This document shows, piece by piece, positions 7,774 to 17,646 of a stretch of DNA of 64,000 nt (positions are counted from its first letter, which is position 1; each line of letters starts with the position of its first letter). Position numbers and translations under genes: made by a program. The stretch comes from M55B127 sp035269185 (GTDB taxonomy: Bacteria > Bacillota > Halanaerobiia > Halanaerobiales > M55B127). Where the stretch lies: contig CAYSHP010000005.1 in the NCBI GenBank assembly GCA_964430875.1, positions 11,689-75,688 of the forward strand, given 5' to 3'. The notes under the pieces are model-generated. The model saw nothing but the letters and a program-made list of their open reading frames with translations, was not told the origin of the DNA and did no database searches.

Positions 7774-9411
7774 TTAACCTCTTTCTATATTATAGTAAGC
7801 ATCAATTAATCTTTGATCGCGGTTATAGATGTCATTTCTAAAATGTATTTTATAATTGTTATTGACCCAAGCAGTCATGTAAACTATATGAATAGGTATT
7901 TTGTTTTTTAAGTATATAATTTGTTCATTATTTTTTGCTAATTTTTGCTTAATTTTTTTTTCATCCCATTGTTCATCTTTTTTAAGTATATATTCTGCAA
8001 GTTTAAATGGTTCTTGTACTCTTATGCAACCAGAACTAAAGTTTCTTTGTTCTGCTGAAAATAATTCTTTACTGGGAGTGTCATGTAAATATACACTATA
8101 TTTATTTGGAAACATGAACTTGATCTGTCCAAGTGCATTATTAGGGCCAGGTTGTTGTCTTAAAAAGTAATTAAAATTATCTTCATTTAAATTATCCCAA
8201 TTTATTTTTGTATAATCAACTTCAACTAATTCTCCATTAGATACTTTTAATACTTTATAATTATTTTCAGGAAGATAGTTTATATCTTTTTTTATTAATG
8301 GTAATTTATCTAAAGCTGCAATTTTTTTGGGAACTGTCCAAGAAGGATTTAATACAATGTAACTTATTTTTTCGCTAAAAACAGGTGTACTTCTCTGTCT
8401 TTGACCTACAATTACTTTTAAATTAAATAATTCTTCTTTATTTTCAATTACCCTTAACTTATAATCGGCTATATTAACCAAGATATATGGATTACCTAAA
8501 GACTGAGGCAGCCAACGTAATCTTTCCATATTTATAATTATTTTTTTAATTTTTTCTTTAACACTAATATTTAAAGCGCTTTTTGTTTTGGGGCCAACCA
8601 CCCCATCTGGATTTAAACCATTTCTTTTTTGAAAATTTATAACGGCTTTTTCTAATAGTTGACCAAATTCTTCATCCATAATCCCCTGAAAATCTTGGGT
8701 CTGTTTAAGCCTCTTTTTTAAATTAAGTACATCTTCCCCATTCATCCCTTTATCGATTACTCTAGAGCCTGTAAATGTTATAAAACCCCCGTTTTTTTTA
8801 ATGGTTTTATATTCTTTTAATTTATTTCTAAGTTTTATATAATTTTCTGATTGGGGCAATAATGAATACAAAGACTCAATAACATTGTTGTTTTGAACAG
8901 TATTATTTATAAAATTATAAAGTTCTGTATCATTTTGAGTAATTTCCCAATCTCTTTTTAAAGTTTCCGGATTTAAAATTCCCTCTTTAAAATGAGATCT
9001 AAGCAATAAAAAAGAGTTTGTCATAAGAATATCAATTAAAGCTAATTCTTGTCTATTTAATGTCGTTTTATGGAAATACTCTGATAAAAAGTCATAGCGA
9101 TAATCTTTTGGATTTAAACCTTCATTTTCTATATTCTTTATTACCTCCATTAATTGATAGGCTGAATCTTTAAACCAAACCTCTCCAAACCAAAAAGGGT
9201 TATAATTGTTTATTTCATATAAGCTGTTCAGCTTATTCAAAAAATATGGAGGGCTAAACTTTAAATTATTTATTTCATATTCTTTAAATGTTGAAAGTTG
9301 TTCTTTAATTTGATAATTAAGATTAGTCTGAGCAGATAAATGTACTGGCGACATTATTAAAAAAGAGAAAAACAATATTAAAATTATAAAATACAAATAA
9401 ATTTTTTTCAT
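7774..9411 (-). CDS. L,D-transpeptidase, YcbB/LdtD-like
   Basis: A 545-residue exported murein cross-linking enzyme. Domain order: signal peptide/anchor (1-28), a helical scaffold domain (about 30-210), a PG_binding_1 domain with GMNGEDVLNLKKRL and NPDGVVGPKTKSAL (about 215-275), and a YkuD catalytic domain (about 305-480). The active site is YLHDTPSKELF...FSSGCIRVQEP with the nucleophilic Cys in SGCIRV. The size and layout match YcbB (LdtD), which makes 3-3 cross-links. It heads an operon with the M15 peptidase gene. The ATG follows a GAAGGGA SD. Confidence 0.9.
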   Translation of the reverse strand: MKKIYLYFIILILFFSFLIMSPVHLSAQTNLNYQIKEQLSTFKEYEINNLKFSPPYFLNKLNSLYEINNYNPFWFGEVWFKDSAYQLMEVIKNIENEGLNPKDYRYDFLSEYFHKTTLNRQELALIDILMTNSFLLLRSHFKEGILNPETLKRDWEITQNDTELYNFINNTVQNNNVIESLYSLLPQSENYIKLRNKLKEYKTIKKNGGFITFTGSRVIDKGMNGEDVLNLKKRLKQTQDFQGIMDEEFGQLLEKAVINFQKRNGLNPDGVVGPKTKSALNISVKEKIKKIIINMERLRWLPQSLGNPYILVNIADYKLRVIENKEELFNLKVIVGQRQRSTPVFSEKISYIVLNPSWTVPKKIAALDKLPLIKKDINYLPENNYKVLKVSNGELVEVDYTKINWDNLNEDNFNYFLRQQPGPNNALGQIKFMFPNKYSVYLHDTPSKELFSAEQRNFSSGCIRVQEPFKLAEYILKKDEQWDEKKIKQKLAKNNEQIIYLKNKIPIHIVYMTAWVNNNYKIHFRNDIYNRDQRLIDAYYNIERG

Positions 9412-9510
9412 ATAATATCCCTTCTTGTAAAGATAATATTATAGTATGCCAAATTATCACAGTAATACCAGATTTAAGATATATTTATTTGTATTCATTA
9501 TATATATACA

Positions 9511-9539
9511 ATAGTAAATAATTTTTATCACTAAGTCAA
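9511..9539 (-). promoter_or_regulatory. Candidate promoter of the L,D-transpeptidase operon
   Basis: On the minus strand, TTGACT (9539-9534) and TACTAT (9516-9511) are spaced 17 bp. A second possible -10 TATAAT lies closer to the gene, so more than one start is possible. Confidence 0.45.
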
Positions 9540-9595
9540 ATGTATTTTATTCCAATTAAATCAATCTATGGATTTTCTTAAATATTTTTGCATCT

Positions 9596-10663
9596 TTATA
9601 TACCTAAAAACCATAAAACAAATAATAATAACATTAAAATGTTTAAAAATAACATTCTTTTCCTGTTAATTTCGGAATTTATCAAATTATATAACTCATT
9701 TACTTTTTTAATTCTATTTTCAACTAAATTTTTCCACCGATTTATTTGGAAAGCACTATTTGCTAGATAATATAGACGGGCTAAATACCACTGCCCTTGA
9801 AATTTTTCAAAATTATCCATTACATCAATAACTCTTTCTAATTCAACCCGTAAATCAGCAATTTCTTTAACCTTTTTACTCATACCTGATTTTATAAATG
9901 GTATAAACCTTAATATACTTTTATTATTACTTAACAAATATTCAGAAAGATAATCATCAATAAAACTATCATAGGTCTGAAGCTTATTAAATTGTATATT
10001 AGCTAACTCGATTATGAAAAGTTTCTCTGTATAATTTTCTTTATTATCTAGAATAAAAGCATTATTCCAATGAACAACTATATAATCATTTTTTAAAAAA
10101 CTATTGCTGTAACGCATCACAGCTTCTTTTTGCTGCTGGCTGAAATTTATATCTTGATACTCATCAGATAATAAACTTACAATAATTTTTTCGTTATTTT
10201 CTAATAATTCTTTTTTGTCTATATTACCCTTATTATCAATACAATATACAGAATAAAGATGATTAAATTTACTTAAGATATTATCATTTAAACCTTCAAA
10301 TTTATCTGATATCTTTTGGTAAATTTCGTCAAAATCTTGTTCTATTTGGGGACGAGGGTCATATTTTTTTATCTCTTCATGAAATTCTTCTAATGAGTTT
10401 ACTTCATATTTAACTTCATACATCATTGACATAGCGCCATAATCATATACTTTAGCTGTAACCTCTTTCTCTTTTTCTTTACAATCATAAGTAAATTCAA
10501 TCGGTTCAGGGTAAGAAACAAAAGATGGGTTTTCAAGATTATCATCAAAATCATAGGTTCCCATATATTTAATTCCAGATTCTTTTAAATTTTTCATTAT
10601 CTCTTTTTTTCTTAAAGTAGTACCAAGATTATAATATTTATATACCTTCATATATATATCCAT
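9596..10663 (-). CDS. Hypothetical tail-anchored protein, RMD1/DUF155-like
   Basis: A 355-residue acidic/basic mixed soluble protein ending in one hydrophobic C-terminal segment (MLFLNILMLLLFVLWFLGI) with only a short luminal tail. The C-terminal third is helical: an EIADLRVELERVIDVMDNFEKF stretch, LYYLANSAFQINRWKNLVENRIKKVNELYNLI, then the anchor. This resembles RMD1/YagE (DUF155) proteins, which have a helical repeat before a terminal membrane helix. The central IVVHWNNAFIL strand also fits that family. Similarity is weak and no function is assigned. A GGAGG SD precedes the ATG. It lies upstream of the L,D-transpeptidase, which has its own candidate promoter. Confidence 0.45.
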   Translation of the reverse strand: MDIYMKVYKYYNLGTTLRKKEIMKNLKESGIKYMGTYDFDDNLENPSFVSYPEPIEFTYDCKEKEKEVTAKVYDYGAMSMMYEVKYEVNSLEEFHEEIKKYDPRPQIEQDFDEIYQKISDKFEGLNDNILSKFNHLYSVYCIDNKGNIDKKELLENNEKIIVSLLSDEYQDINFSQQQKEAVMRYSNSFLKNDYIVVHWNNAFILDNKENYTEKLFIIELANIQFNKLQTYDSFIDDYLSEYLLSNNKSILRFIPFIKSGMSKKVKEIADLRVELERVIDVMDNFEKFQGQWYLARLYYLANSAFQINRWKNLVENRIKKVNELYNLINSEINRKRMLFLNILMLLLFVLWFLGI

Positions 10664-10736
10664 AACATACTTCCTCCAAAATATTATTAATTTATTATAA
10701 GATTAAAACAAAAAATATGATAATGCAAACTTCACC

Positions 10737-11369
10737 TTAAGTTTTTTTCATCAATATGCTTTTTTCACAATCTGTCTTTATTATTTGCAAAGGATAATTA
10801 TTTTCAATATATTTAAAAGTGTTTAAATTATAGAATGTAATATGAGTACTATCCCGACGGTACCACCAGTCTTTAAAATGATCTATTTGGTTGTGAAAAG
10901 AAGTCATCACAGCTAGATAGGCGTTAGGCTTCATTAACTTAATTAGCTTTGTAATCTCTTCCTTGGGATCTTGGAAATGTTCAAATACTTCTGTCGAAGT
11001 AATTAAATCATATTGTTGATCTTGAAACTTAAGATCCGGATAGAAAAAAGGGTCATACTTAGTAACATTTAAACCCTTGTTTTCTAATATATCAGCTAAA
11101 ACCGGGCCGGGGCCACATCCATATTCTAAAACTTCATTTATTTCATCAAGGTGTTCAATAAATAACTTTTTTATAAACTCTTTAAACATATTAATATAAC
11201 CTTCGTTTTCATGTGTGTTTTCATGAGTTTTGTAAATCTCAAATTCTTGTTTTTCAGAAGGTTCAGCCCCTTTTTCAATAAAAATCAATTCACAATTAGT
11301 ACAAAAATAATAATTTTCTTCAATACTAATCTTTTTAATTCGCTTACTTCCACATAATTTGCATTTCAC
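10737..11369 (-). CDS. Zinc-ribbon class I SAM methyltransferase
   Basis: A 210-residue protein. An N-terminal zinc ribbon (CKLCGSKR at 3-6, CTNCEL at about 23-26) precedes a Rossmann methyltransferase of the Methyltransf_23 type. Motif I is EYGCGPGPVL, motif II TKYDPFFYPDL, and motif III/post-III is YDLITSTEVFEHFQDP. It is followed by AYLAVMTSFHN and the WWYRRDSTHITFYN segment typical of this family. The substrate is unknown. It is in the same orientation as DUF456, whose gene ends 27 nt upstream. Confidence 0.8.
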   Translation of the reverse strand: MKCKLCGSKRIKKISIEENYYFCTNCELIFIEKGAEPSEKQEFEIYKTHENTHENEGYINMFKEFIKKLFIEHLDEINEVLEYGCGPGPVLADILENKGLNVTKYDPFFYPDLKFQDQQYDLITSTEVFEHFQDPKEEITKLIKLMKPNAYLAVMTSFHNQIDHFKDWWYRRDSTHITFYNLNTFKYIENNYPLQIIKTDCEKSILMKKT

Positions 11370-11396
11370 AATTTACACCTCTGATCTCTAAAATAT

Positions 11397-11882
11397 TTAA
11401 ATCGCAAGAATTAAAAACCATATGATTACAATAGTTAAAAGAAAAAATTTTACTACTCCACTCCCAACAAAAGCAAAAACAGTTGAAAAAGCTATTTTTA
11501 AGGGCTCATTATAATTTTTTTGTTGACTTCTATAATATTCTGCTAAAAATATCGCTGCAAAGGGCCCAATAATAATACCTAGTGGTCCAAATATTACCAA
11601 ACCAATTGCCAAACCTATTAAGGCTGCTATTACAGATACATTACTTCCCCCAGATTTTTTAACAGCAATTGCATTTGCTAAAAAGTCTGATAAGACGGTA
11701 ATAATAGTTACAATCACTAAAACTATCCAGAAAATAGTTGGTAAATTAAAGGGAAATGGTCCATACTGATAGATTATTACAGCCACCCAAACTGGAATAA
11801 TATCAGGAATCATCGGTATAAAAACACCGATTAAACCCATTATAAATAGTATTATAATTAAGATCCAATATATACTAAGCAA
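11397..11882 (-). CDS. DUF456 family membrane protein
   Basis: A 161-residue very hydrophobic protein with four to five predicted helices. It carries the Gly-rich repeat typical of DUF456: the GLIGVFIPMIPDIIPVW segment, the SDFLANAIAVKKSGGS loop, and GLAIGLVIFGPLGIIIGPFAAIFLAEY. The function of the family is not known; a glycine-zipper membrane protein is all that can be said. A GGAG SD precedes the ATG. It is probably co-transcribed with the downstream methyltransferase. Confidence 0.8.
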   Translation of the reverse strand: MLSIYWILIIILFIMGLIGVFIPMIPDIIPVWVAVIIYQYGPFPFNLPTIFWIVLVIVTIITVLSDFLANAIAVKKSGGSNVSVIAALIGLAIGLVIFGPLGIIIGPFAAIFLAEYYRSQQKNYNEPLKIAFSTVFAFVGSGVVKFFLLTIVIIWFLILAI

Positions 11883-11940
11883 AGTTATTCTCCTTTCACT
11901 TTCTTATATTATTATTTTATCATTAATTCATAAAATAGAA

Positions 11941-11968
11941 AAATTCCCCATAATGGTATGAGGAATTT
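11941..11968 (-). terminator. Terminator after the MacB-type exporter operon
   Basis: In minus-strand RNA, AAAUUCCUCAU pairs with AUGGGGAAUUU (11968-11958 with 11951-11941; one U-G pair) and runs into a U-rich tail. It lies between the exporter ATPase gene and the DUF456 gene. Confidence 0.65.
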
Positions 11969-12025
11969 ATTTATTATATTATAACATAATGGTTTAACAT
12001 ATTTCTATACTAACTTTTTTAAAAA

Positions 12026-12790
12026 TTAAAATCCTTTTTCTAAAAGCCACTCTGATAGTTCTGCTTCTCTCCTCTTTATATCATTTTTGGTTCTATCAAA
12101 TTTACCTAATATATATTCTCCTTCAATATTTCCATCTAACATAAATAAAACTCGTTCCGATTGAGATGCAACCTTCACATCATGTGTAACCATCATAACT
12201 GTTGTACCCTCTTCATTTATAGAATGGAATATATCCATTATATTGGATGCTGCTTTTGAATTAAGAGCACCAGTTGGTTCATCACCAAATAGAACCAATG
12301 GATCATTAATTAAAGCCCGACAAATAGCAGCTCTTTGAAGTTGTCCCCCCGAAGCCTGGGTTATATCATTATCTGCTAAATCTTCAATACCTGTCTTTTC
12401 CATTAAAGCTATAGCTTTCTTATTTATTTCATCTTTTTCAAATTCATCGGCCATATAAGCTGACAAAATAATGTTATCTATAATACCTAAATTTTTCAAT
12501 AAATTAATCTGTTGGAAAACAAATCCCATTTTCTTTAAACGTAACTTTGATAAGTCTTTTTCTGATAGTTCGTTTATTTTAGAACCGGCAAATATAACTT
12601 CTCCTTCTGTCATTTTATCCATACCGCTTACATTATAAAGTAAAGTACTTTTACCAGAGCCCGAAGGACCCATCACAGAAACAAATTCACCTTCTTTTAT
12701 AGATAAATCTATACCTTTTAAAACTGGTTTTGTACGCTCATTTACTAAATATGATTTAGATAAATTTCTTGTTTCTAAGATATTTTTCAT
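12026..12790 (-). CDS. ABC exporter ATPase, LolD/MacB type
   Basis: A 254-residue ABC ATPase of the LolD/MacB/SalX class. Walker A is GPSGSGKST, the Q-loop FVFQQINLL, the signature ASGGQLQRAAICRAL, Walker B LVLFGDEPTGALN and the switch VTHDVK. A GGAG SD overlaps the first in-frame ATG (12799), so the ATG at 12790 is preferred. It sits 16 nt downstream of a large FtsX-fold permease gene. Such pairs expel peptides or lipids or act as mechanotransmitters; no binding or TCS gene lies immediately adjacent. Confidence 0.85.
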   Translation of the reverse strand: MKNILETRNLSKSYLVNERTKPVLKGIDLSIKEGEFVSVMGPSGSGKSTLLYNVSGMDKMTEGEVIFAGSKINELSEKDLSKLRLKKMGFVFQQINLLKNLGIIDNIILSAYMADEFEKDEINKKAIALMEKTGIEDLADNDITQASGGQLQRAAICRALINDPLVLFGDEPTGALNSKAASNIMDIFHSINEEGTTVMMVTHDVKVASQSERVLFMLDGNIEGEYILGKFDRTKNDIKRREAELSEWLLEKGF

Positions 12791-12805
12791 AATTATCATA
12801 CTCCT

Positions 12806-15136
12806 TTATTCGAAATTAATGTCTTCAATACTGTATTCTTTTATTGAATTAATACTTAATACAGTAGTAATTGTCACTATAGCCATCAAAATAACTGGGG
12901 TTAAAATATATGCCTCTATAGGATTTATTATAAAATCAATTTGTGAGGCTCCAACTATTGATAATAAACCACTTAGTAATTTTTCGCCTAAAATATTTGC
13001 TATTACTGTACCAATAATTATACCAAGATTTAATATGATAAGAGCCTTTGTAATATATTGATTTTTAATATCTTTTAAGGAAATTCCAATACTTTTCATA
13101 ATAGCTATTTGTGATATATCTTTAGCGACTAGCATTTTTAAAAATAAGGAAGTAATCAGGATTGAAATTAAGATTGCTATGGTAATAGCAGTTACTGTTA
13201 AAAGCTCTAGTTGTTCAATTGTATTAACAACAGTCTGATCAATATATTCTTCTATACCAGTTACTTTGACATTTTGAAATCTATCTTTATACTCCCATAC
13301 TTTTTCATCTACAGAAGTATTGACATTAAAATTTATGTTATACCAGGCAGCTGTCTCATAATTTGGACTTATATTTGCTTTAGCTGTTTTACCGCCATTA
13401 GTAATATCCTGATAGATCCCCGTTAATATCATCTTTCTCTGTTTTCCATTAACCACTAATTGAAGATTATCACCAACCTTTTTATCTAACTCATCCGCAC
13501 TTAAATAAGATAATGCCATTTCATCTTTTTCTTGGGGGGCTTTGCCCTCTAAATAATCAATGGGAAACACTGTAAAATCACCTGTTTCCACAAACATACT
13601 TTCCGGTAAACCTTCCTGGTTAATAATGTCATATTTACTAGTTATATAAGCAGCATACTTTGTTACTTCAGGATCATTTTCTATATAAGTCTTTAAATCA
13701 TTAAAACGCTCTTGTATTTGTTCAGTATTCCTTAAATCTAAAATAATATCACTTTTCCCAATCCCCATATATGTAATGAACTCAGGAGATTGAATTGTAT
13801 TTAAAAAATTAAGTGGTACTATTATAATAAAAGTTGCAAGTACAAATACTATAAATAAAATAATATAGGTTTTAAATCTCAAAACTACATCTCTTAGCCC
13901 TAAAAATATATTTGAATTAAATACTTTGTTTTTATACAAAGCTAACTTACTACTGTTTGCATAACTGCCTCCCGCACTTCCCATTCTTATTGCTTCAACA
14001 GCAGAAATTTTGTTAAATCTTCTTAATACTATAAAAGAAAAAGCAATCACAATAATCGCAATGATTAAAGAAGCTAAAAACGGCAAAGTAAGTTCAACAA
14101 AAGATAAAGGAGCAGTACCTATGTAAATCATAATATTTTCTGTAAAAAGATTATTAATAAATAAAGAAAATAAAAATCCCATAATAGAAGCACTAACTGC
14201 TAAAATTACATACTTTAACAAATAAATCTTTTTAATTTTAGAAGGCAAGATACCAATTGCTTTCATAACTCCTATTTCTCTATAATCTTCTTCAAGAGTA
14301 AGTAAAATAACAAATCTTAAACATAATAGTGAAATTATACATAACAGTAAACTAATTAAGATTACGACCGCTGCAATTAATCCATCTGTTAAACTATTGG
14401 TAATTCTCAATATATCATAATCTATGGTAGGTCCCCTTTGAGGCAAGTTTGCATTACTATATTGATTTCCAAATTTCTGTAAATTATTAAGATCATTTAA
14501 TTGAAAACTAATTAAATATTCAATTTCACCAAAGTTCTTCTTTAAATTATTAAAGTCTTCATTGCTAACTACAAAACGTTTAGAAGATATTATCGAAGGA
14601 TTCATCTGAACATCTCTTACAAAATCTGTGATTATAAAGGAGATTTTTAACTGTTCATTTCCAATAACTATATTATCACCTATATTTAAATCTCTTCTTT
14701 GCTGATAATGAATTGGTACTGCAATTTCTCCTTGGTTTACTTCTATGATTTCATTATCTAAATTTAATAGGTAATCAAAATTTTTGTTTTGTTTTACAAA
14801 ACCATTATCAATTAAAGAATCCTTTTCGGCTGTATCACTATTTATATAGATATTACTTCCTGAAATATTTAATAATTCTCCTATCTGATGATCTTTAACA
14901 TATTTATTTTCTTCACTCCATTTATTAATATGGTTTCGGTCAATCTGGCCAGAATGACTTTGTGTAAAATGGGGAGCAGATGAACTTTCAAATAAATAGT
15001 CTAATGAATTAACTAGATTAATTATCATATTTGTACCACTAGACATCAGCATAGCGGAAAGCATTATAAATATAAATACCGCAAACATTATAATCTTTTT
15101 CTTAGAAAAATCGTTTTTGATAATTTTTAGTATCAT
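12806..15136 (-). CDS. FtsX-domain ABC permease
   Basis: A 776-residue permease with two FtsX units. A first membrane helix (about 15-37) is followed by an extracytoplasmic domain (40-245) and three helices (about 250-370). A second half repeats this: a helix near 425-445, an outer domain (450-640) and three terminal helices. Both cytoplasmic coupling segments carry the family hallmark: EIGVMKAIGILPSKIKKIYL and QIAIMKSIGISLKDIKNQYI. It is partner to the ATPase encoded downstream. Substrate is unknown. The ATG follows GGAGAAG. Confidence 0.85.
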   Translation of the reverse strand: MILKIIKNDFSKKKIIMFAVFIFIMLSAMLMSSGTNMIINLVNSLDYLFESSSAPHFTQSHSGQIDRNHINKWSEENKYVKDHQIGELLNISGSNIYINSDTAEKDSLIDNGFVKQNKNFDYLLNLDNEIIEVNQGEIAVPIHYQQRRDLNIGDNIVIGNEQLKISFIITDFVRDVQMNPSIISSKRFVVSNEDFNNLKKNFGEIEYLISFQLNDLNNLQKFGNQYSNANLPQRGPTIDYDILRITNSLTDGLIAAVVILISLLLCIISLLCLRFVILLTLEEDYREIGVMKAIGILPSKIKKIYLLKYVILAVSASIMGFLFSLFINNLFTENIMIYIGTAPLSFVELTLPFLASLIIAIIVIAFSFIVLRRFNKISAVEAIRMGSAGGSYANSSKLALYKNKVFNSNIFLGLRDVVLRFKTYIILFIVFVLATFIIIVPLNFLNTIQSPEFITYMGIGKSDIILDLRNTEQIQERFNDLKTYIENDPEVTKYAAYITSKYDIINQEGLPESMFVETGDFTVFPIDYLEGKAPQEKDEMALSYLSADELDKKVGDNLQLVVNGKQRKMILTGIYQDITNGGKTAKANISPNYETAAWYNINFNVNTSVDEKVWEYKDRFQNVKVTGIEEYIDQTVVNTIEQLELLTVTAITIAILISILITSLFLKMLVAKDISQIAIMKSIGISLKDIKNQYITKALIILNLGIIIGTVIANILGEKLLSGLLSIVGASQIDFIINPIEAYILTPVILMAIVTITTVLSINSIKEYSIEDINFE

Positions 15137-15189
15137 TGCACTTCTCCTTATTTAGAATATTTTGCTGAAATAAATTTTATTAAAATATA

Positions 15190-15221
15190 ATGAAAAATCA
15201 CTTACTATAAAAGCAAGTGAT
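15190..15221 (-). terminator. Terminator of the ABC-2 exporter operon
   Basis: Minus-strand AUCACUUGCU pairs with AGUAAGUGAU (15198-15221 region, one G-U pair) and is followed by a T-run. It lies about 90 nt past the stop of the 533-residue permease and separates it from the FtsX exporter unit. Confidence 0.65.
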
Positions 15222-15308
15222 ATAATATATATTTTTATAATTATACACTGGATTTTATAATCCTCCTTTTTTTAGGGAAAATCGTTAATTTAACTTATAT
15301 AAAAGTAA

Positions 15309-16910
15309 TTATATTGAAATCTTTTCAAACCTTTTATCTAAAATATTATATAAATAATAACGGCTAATTAGATAAAGCAGAGTAAATATAATCGCTATTA
15401 TTAGTAATAGTAAATTGTAATTTGTAAATTGATTACCTATTAATCTGTAAATCCCAAATAAGATTAAGCCGAGAACAAATCTTAGTCCTAATGCCATTGT
15501 AACATTCATATTATTTTTCACAGCAGCTGTAGGATGAGACCAATTTAATATTGGCCTAAAAATATTAATTTTAAAGTCTAATATTGCTAAAAAGAGAGTT
15601 AAGGAAACTGTAAAAAATGTGCCGATTAAAACCATATATAAATTCACTGGTAACATAATATATCCTAAGATCCCTAGTATAAGTGATCCGGTTAGATTAA
15701 TTACAATTGTAGTCATAATTCGATACTTCATATTCATTTTAATGCTTATTGGTAATACCTGAGTTTGCCAAAAAGCCTTACCTTCTCTAGTAATAGCAGT
15801 AGAAGAAATATTGGAAACAATAGCCGGGAAAACCATTATTCCACTATAGATAGGACTAATAAAAGGTTTAAGTTGGCTTGTATTCAATAAATCAAGAGAA
15901 AACTGACCGCTAAAGGTCATAATGACATAGATAATTAAGGGTACCACCATACTTAATAAAGCATTAAGTAAAAAGGTCGGTTCTTTAATTATAATGAGCA
16001 TATGTCTTTTAAACAACTGCCAACCTTTTGTAGTCACTTTATATTCTATTTTACCAGTTTTATTACCTTCCTCAGTAAAAGTTAAAAGAGATCTTTTAAA
16101 AAAGTATCTTGCTAAAAATTGTAATATAAATATAAAAACTATGTTAACTAAAATAAAATATGCTGTATTGGCAAAAGAACCTAATAACATTTTAGTCATC
16201 CAAATACTAGGTGGAAACCTTAAACCAATTAAGCCGATTAAACTTTCATTATTTAAGAAAGCAGATTGAATTAATTCAGGGTCAGCTGCTTTTTGAGTTA
16301 TACCCATCTGCATAACAATTATAACAGTTATTAATATTAAATTACCTACCATTGTTAACAAATTTTTAAACCGGCTTTTCCTTATTAACTTATTAAAAGC
16401 TAATACCAGGATAGAAGAAATTAAAAGTGGTAATAACGGTGCTAATAGAAAAACAATTGGCCCAAAAATGATGATACTTAAACTAAAACCAGAATTAATC
16501 GCATATATAATAATACTAGGCAGAACAAAAGCTCCGCTAATAGCAAGTAGATATATATAAACAGTACTCAACTTTGCAAATATTATCTTATCTTCTTCAA
16601 TTGGAAGAGATGTTAAAAATCTAATATCCTTTGAGAAAAAGAATACTGATACAATAATTGGTATACCTAAAAAAAACATCATTATTATGGAATTTACATA
16701 CATAGAAGTAATCACAAGTTCTGGTTGATTTAATTGAGCAAAAGCCTGATAAGTAACTAAACTAAAATAAACTGCTGGTGCTATAATAGCTGCACCTAAT
16801 ATCATTTGTGATAAATAGACTAATTTTTTATTTTTGATATTTACACTATTTTGGGCATTATAATAAATATCCTTAATCTGAATTAATACTAAGCTTTTAA
16901 ATTTATTCAT
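15309..16910 (-). CDS. Large ABC-2-type exporter permease
   Basis: A 533-residue polytopic protein with about twelve hydrophobic segments and no large outer domain, as in the putative ABC exporter family of Bacillota. Recognisable landmarks include FFFSKDIRFLTSLPIEEDKI near residue 95 and AITREGKAFWQTQVLPISIKMNM near 380; these are cytoplasmic elbow motifs of the two halves. Its start overlaps the end of the ATPase gene by 8 nt (translational coupling). It is the membrane partner of that ATPase; the substrate is unknown. Confidence 0.75.
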   Translation of the reverse strand: MNKFKSLVLIQIKDIYYNAQNSVNIKNKKLVYLSQMILGAAIIAPAVYFSLVTYQAFAQLNQPELVITSMYVNSIIMMFFLGIPIIVSVFFFSKDIRFLTSLPIEEDKIIFAKLSTVYIYLLAISGAFVLPSIIIYAINSGFSLSIIIFGPIVFLLAPLLPLLISSILVLAFNKLIRKSRFKNLLTMVGNLILITVIIVMQMGITQKAADPELIQSAFLNNESLIGLIGLRFPPSIWMTKMLLGSFANTAYFILVNIVFIFILQFLARYFFKRSLLTFTEEGNKTGKIEYKVTTKGWQLFKRHMLIIIKEPTFLLNALLSMVVPLIIYVIMTFSGQFSLDLLNTSQLKPFISPIYSGIMVFPAIVSNISSTAITREGKAFWQTQVLPISIKMNMKYRIMTTIVINLTGSLILGILGYIMLPVNLYMVLIGTFFTVSLTLFLAILDFKINIFRPILNWSHPTAAVKNNMNVTMALGLRFVLGLILFGIYRLIGNQFTNYNLLLLIIAIIFTLLYLISRYYLYNILDKRFEKISI

Positions 16911-17622
16911 CTTCCGTCAACTCCAAAAAGATGTCTTCTAAACTTATATCTGTATTTTGTTTTAGGTTTTTTAAAGTATCACAAGCAATTAGCTGTCCTT
17001 CATCAATTATTGCTACTCGGTCACATAAATTTTCCACTACTTCAAGTACATGGGAAGAAAAGAAAACCGTCCCTCCCTCTTGACAGTGCTCTCTCATTAT
17101 ATTTTTTAATATACGAGCAGATCTAGGATCTAGACCACCTAAAGGTTCATCCAAAATTAAAATTTTAGGGTTCGGTAACAAAGCCCCTATTACTAATAAT
17201 TTTTGCCTCATTCCATGGGAATAGGATTTAATTTGTTGAGTTAAATCTTCATAAATTTCAAAGTCTCTTGCATATTTCTCAATAATATTTTCTCTATCCT
17301 CTAAAGGAACTTCATACATATCTGCAATAAAGTTTAGATACTCAATACCACTGATTGAATCAAATATTTCAGGATGATCAGGCACAAAGGTAAAACTACT
17401 CTTAGCCTTAATCGTTTCTTTAGCAATACTGTAACCATTAACTAATATGTCTCCTTCTGTAATATCCAAAATACCTGTAATCATTCTTATTGTCGTTGTT
17501 TTACCAGCACCATTTGGACCTAAAAACCCAAATATTTCACCTTTATTTACAGTTAAATTAAGATCATCTACAGCCTTTTTATTGTTTTCATAAACTTTTG
17601 TAACACTATTTACTTTTAGCAT
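16903..17622 (-). CDS. ABC transporter ATPase (CcmA/DrrA type)
   Basis: A 239-residue ABC ATPase. Walker A is GPNGAGKTT, the signature YSHGMRQKLLV (degenerate SGG, as is common in this class), Walker B ILILDEPLGGLD and the switch SSHVLE. A GTG at 17631 is possible, but the ATG at 17622 has a better placed GAGTG SD. The 3' end overlaps the permease start. Upstream on the same strand lie a small anchored protein and the hydrolase gene. Confidence 0.85.
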   Translation of the reverse strand: MLKVNSVTKVYENNKKAVDDLNLTVNKGEIFGFLGPNGAGKTTTIRMITGILDITEGDILVNGYSIAKETIKAKSSFTFVPDHPEIFDSISGIEYLNFIADMYEVPLEDRENIIEKYARDFEIYEDLTQQIKSYSHGMRQKLLVIGALLPNPKILILDEPLGGLDPRSARILKNIMREHCQEGGTVFFSSHVLEVVENLCDRVAIIDEGQLIACDTLKNLKQNTDISLEDIFLELTEDE

Positions 17623-17646
17623 AGCACTCACTCTTTCTTATTTGAT

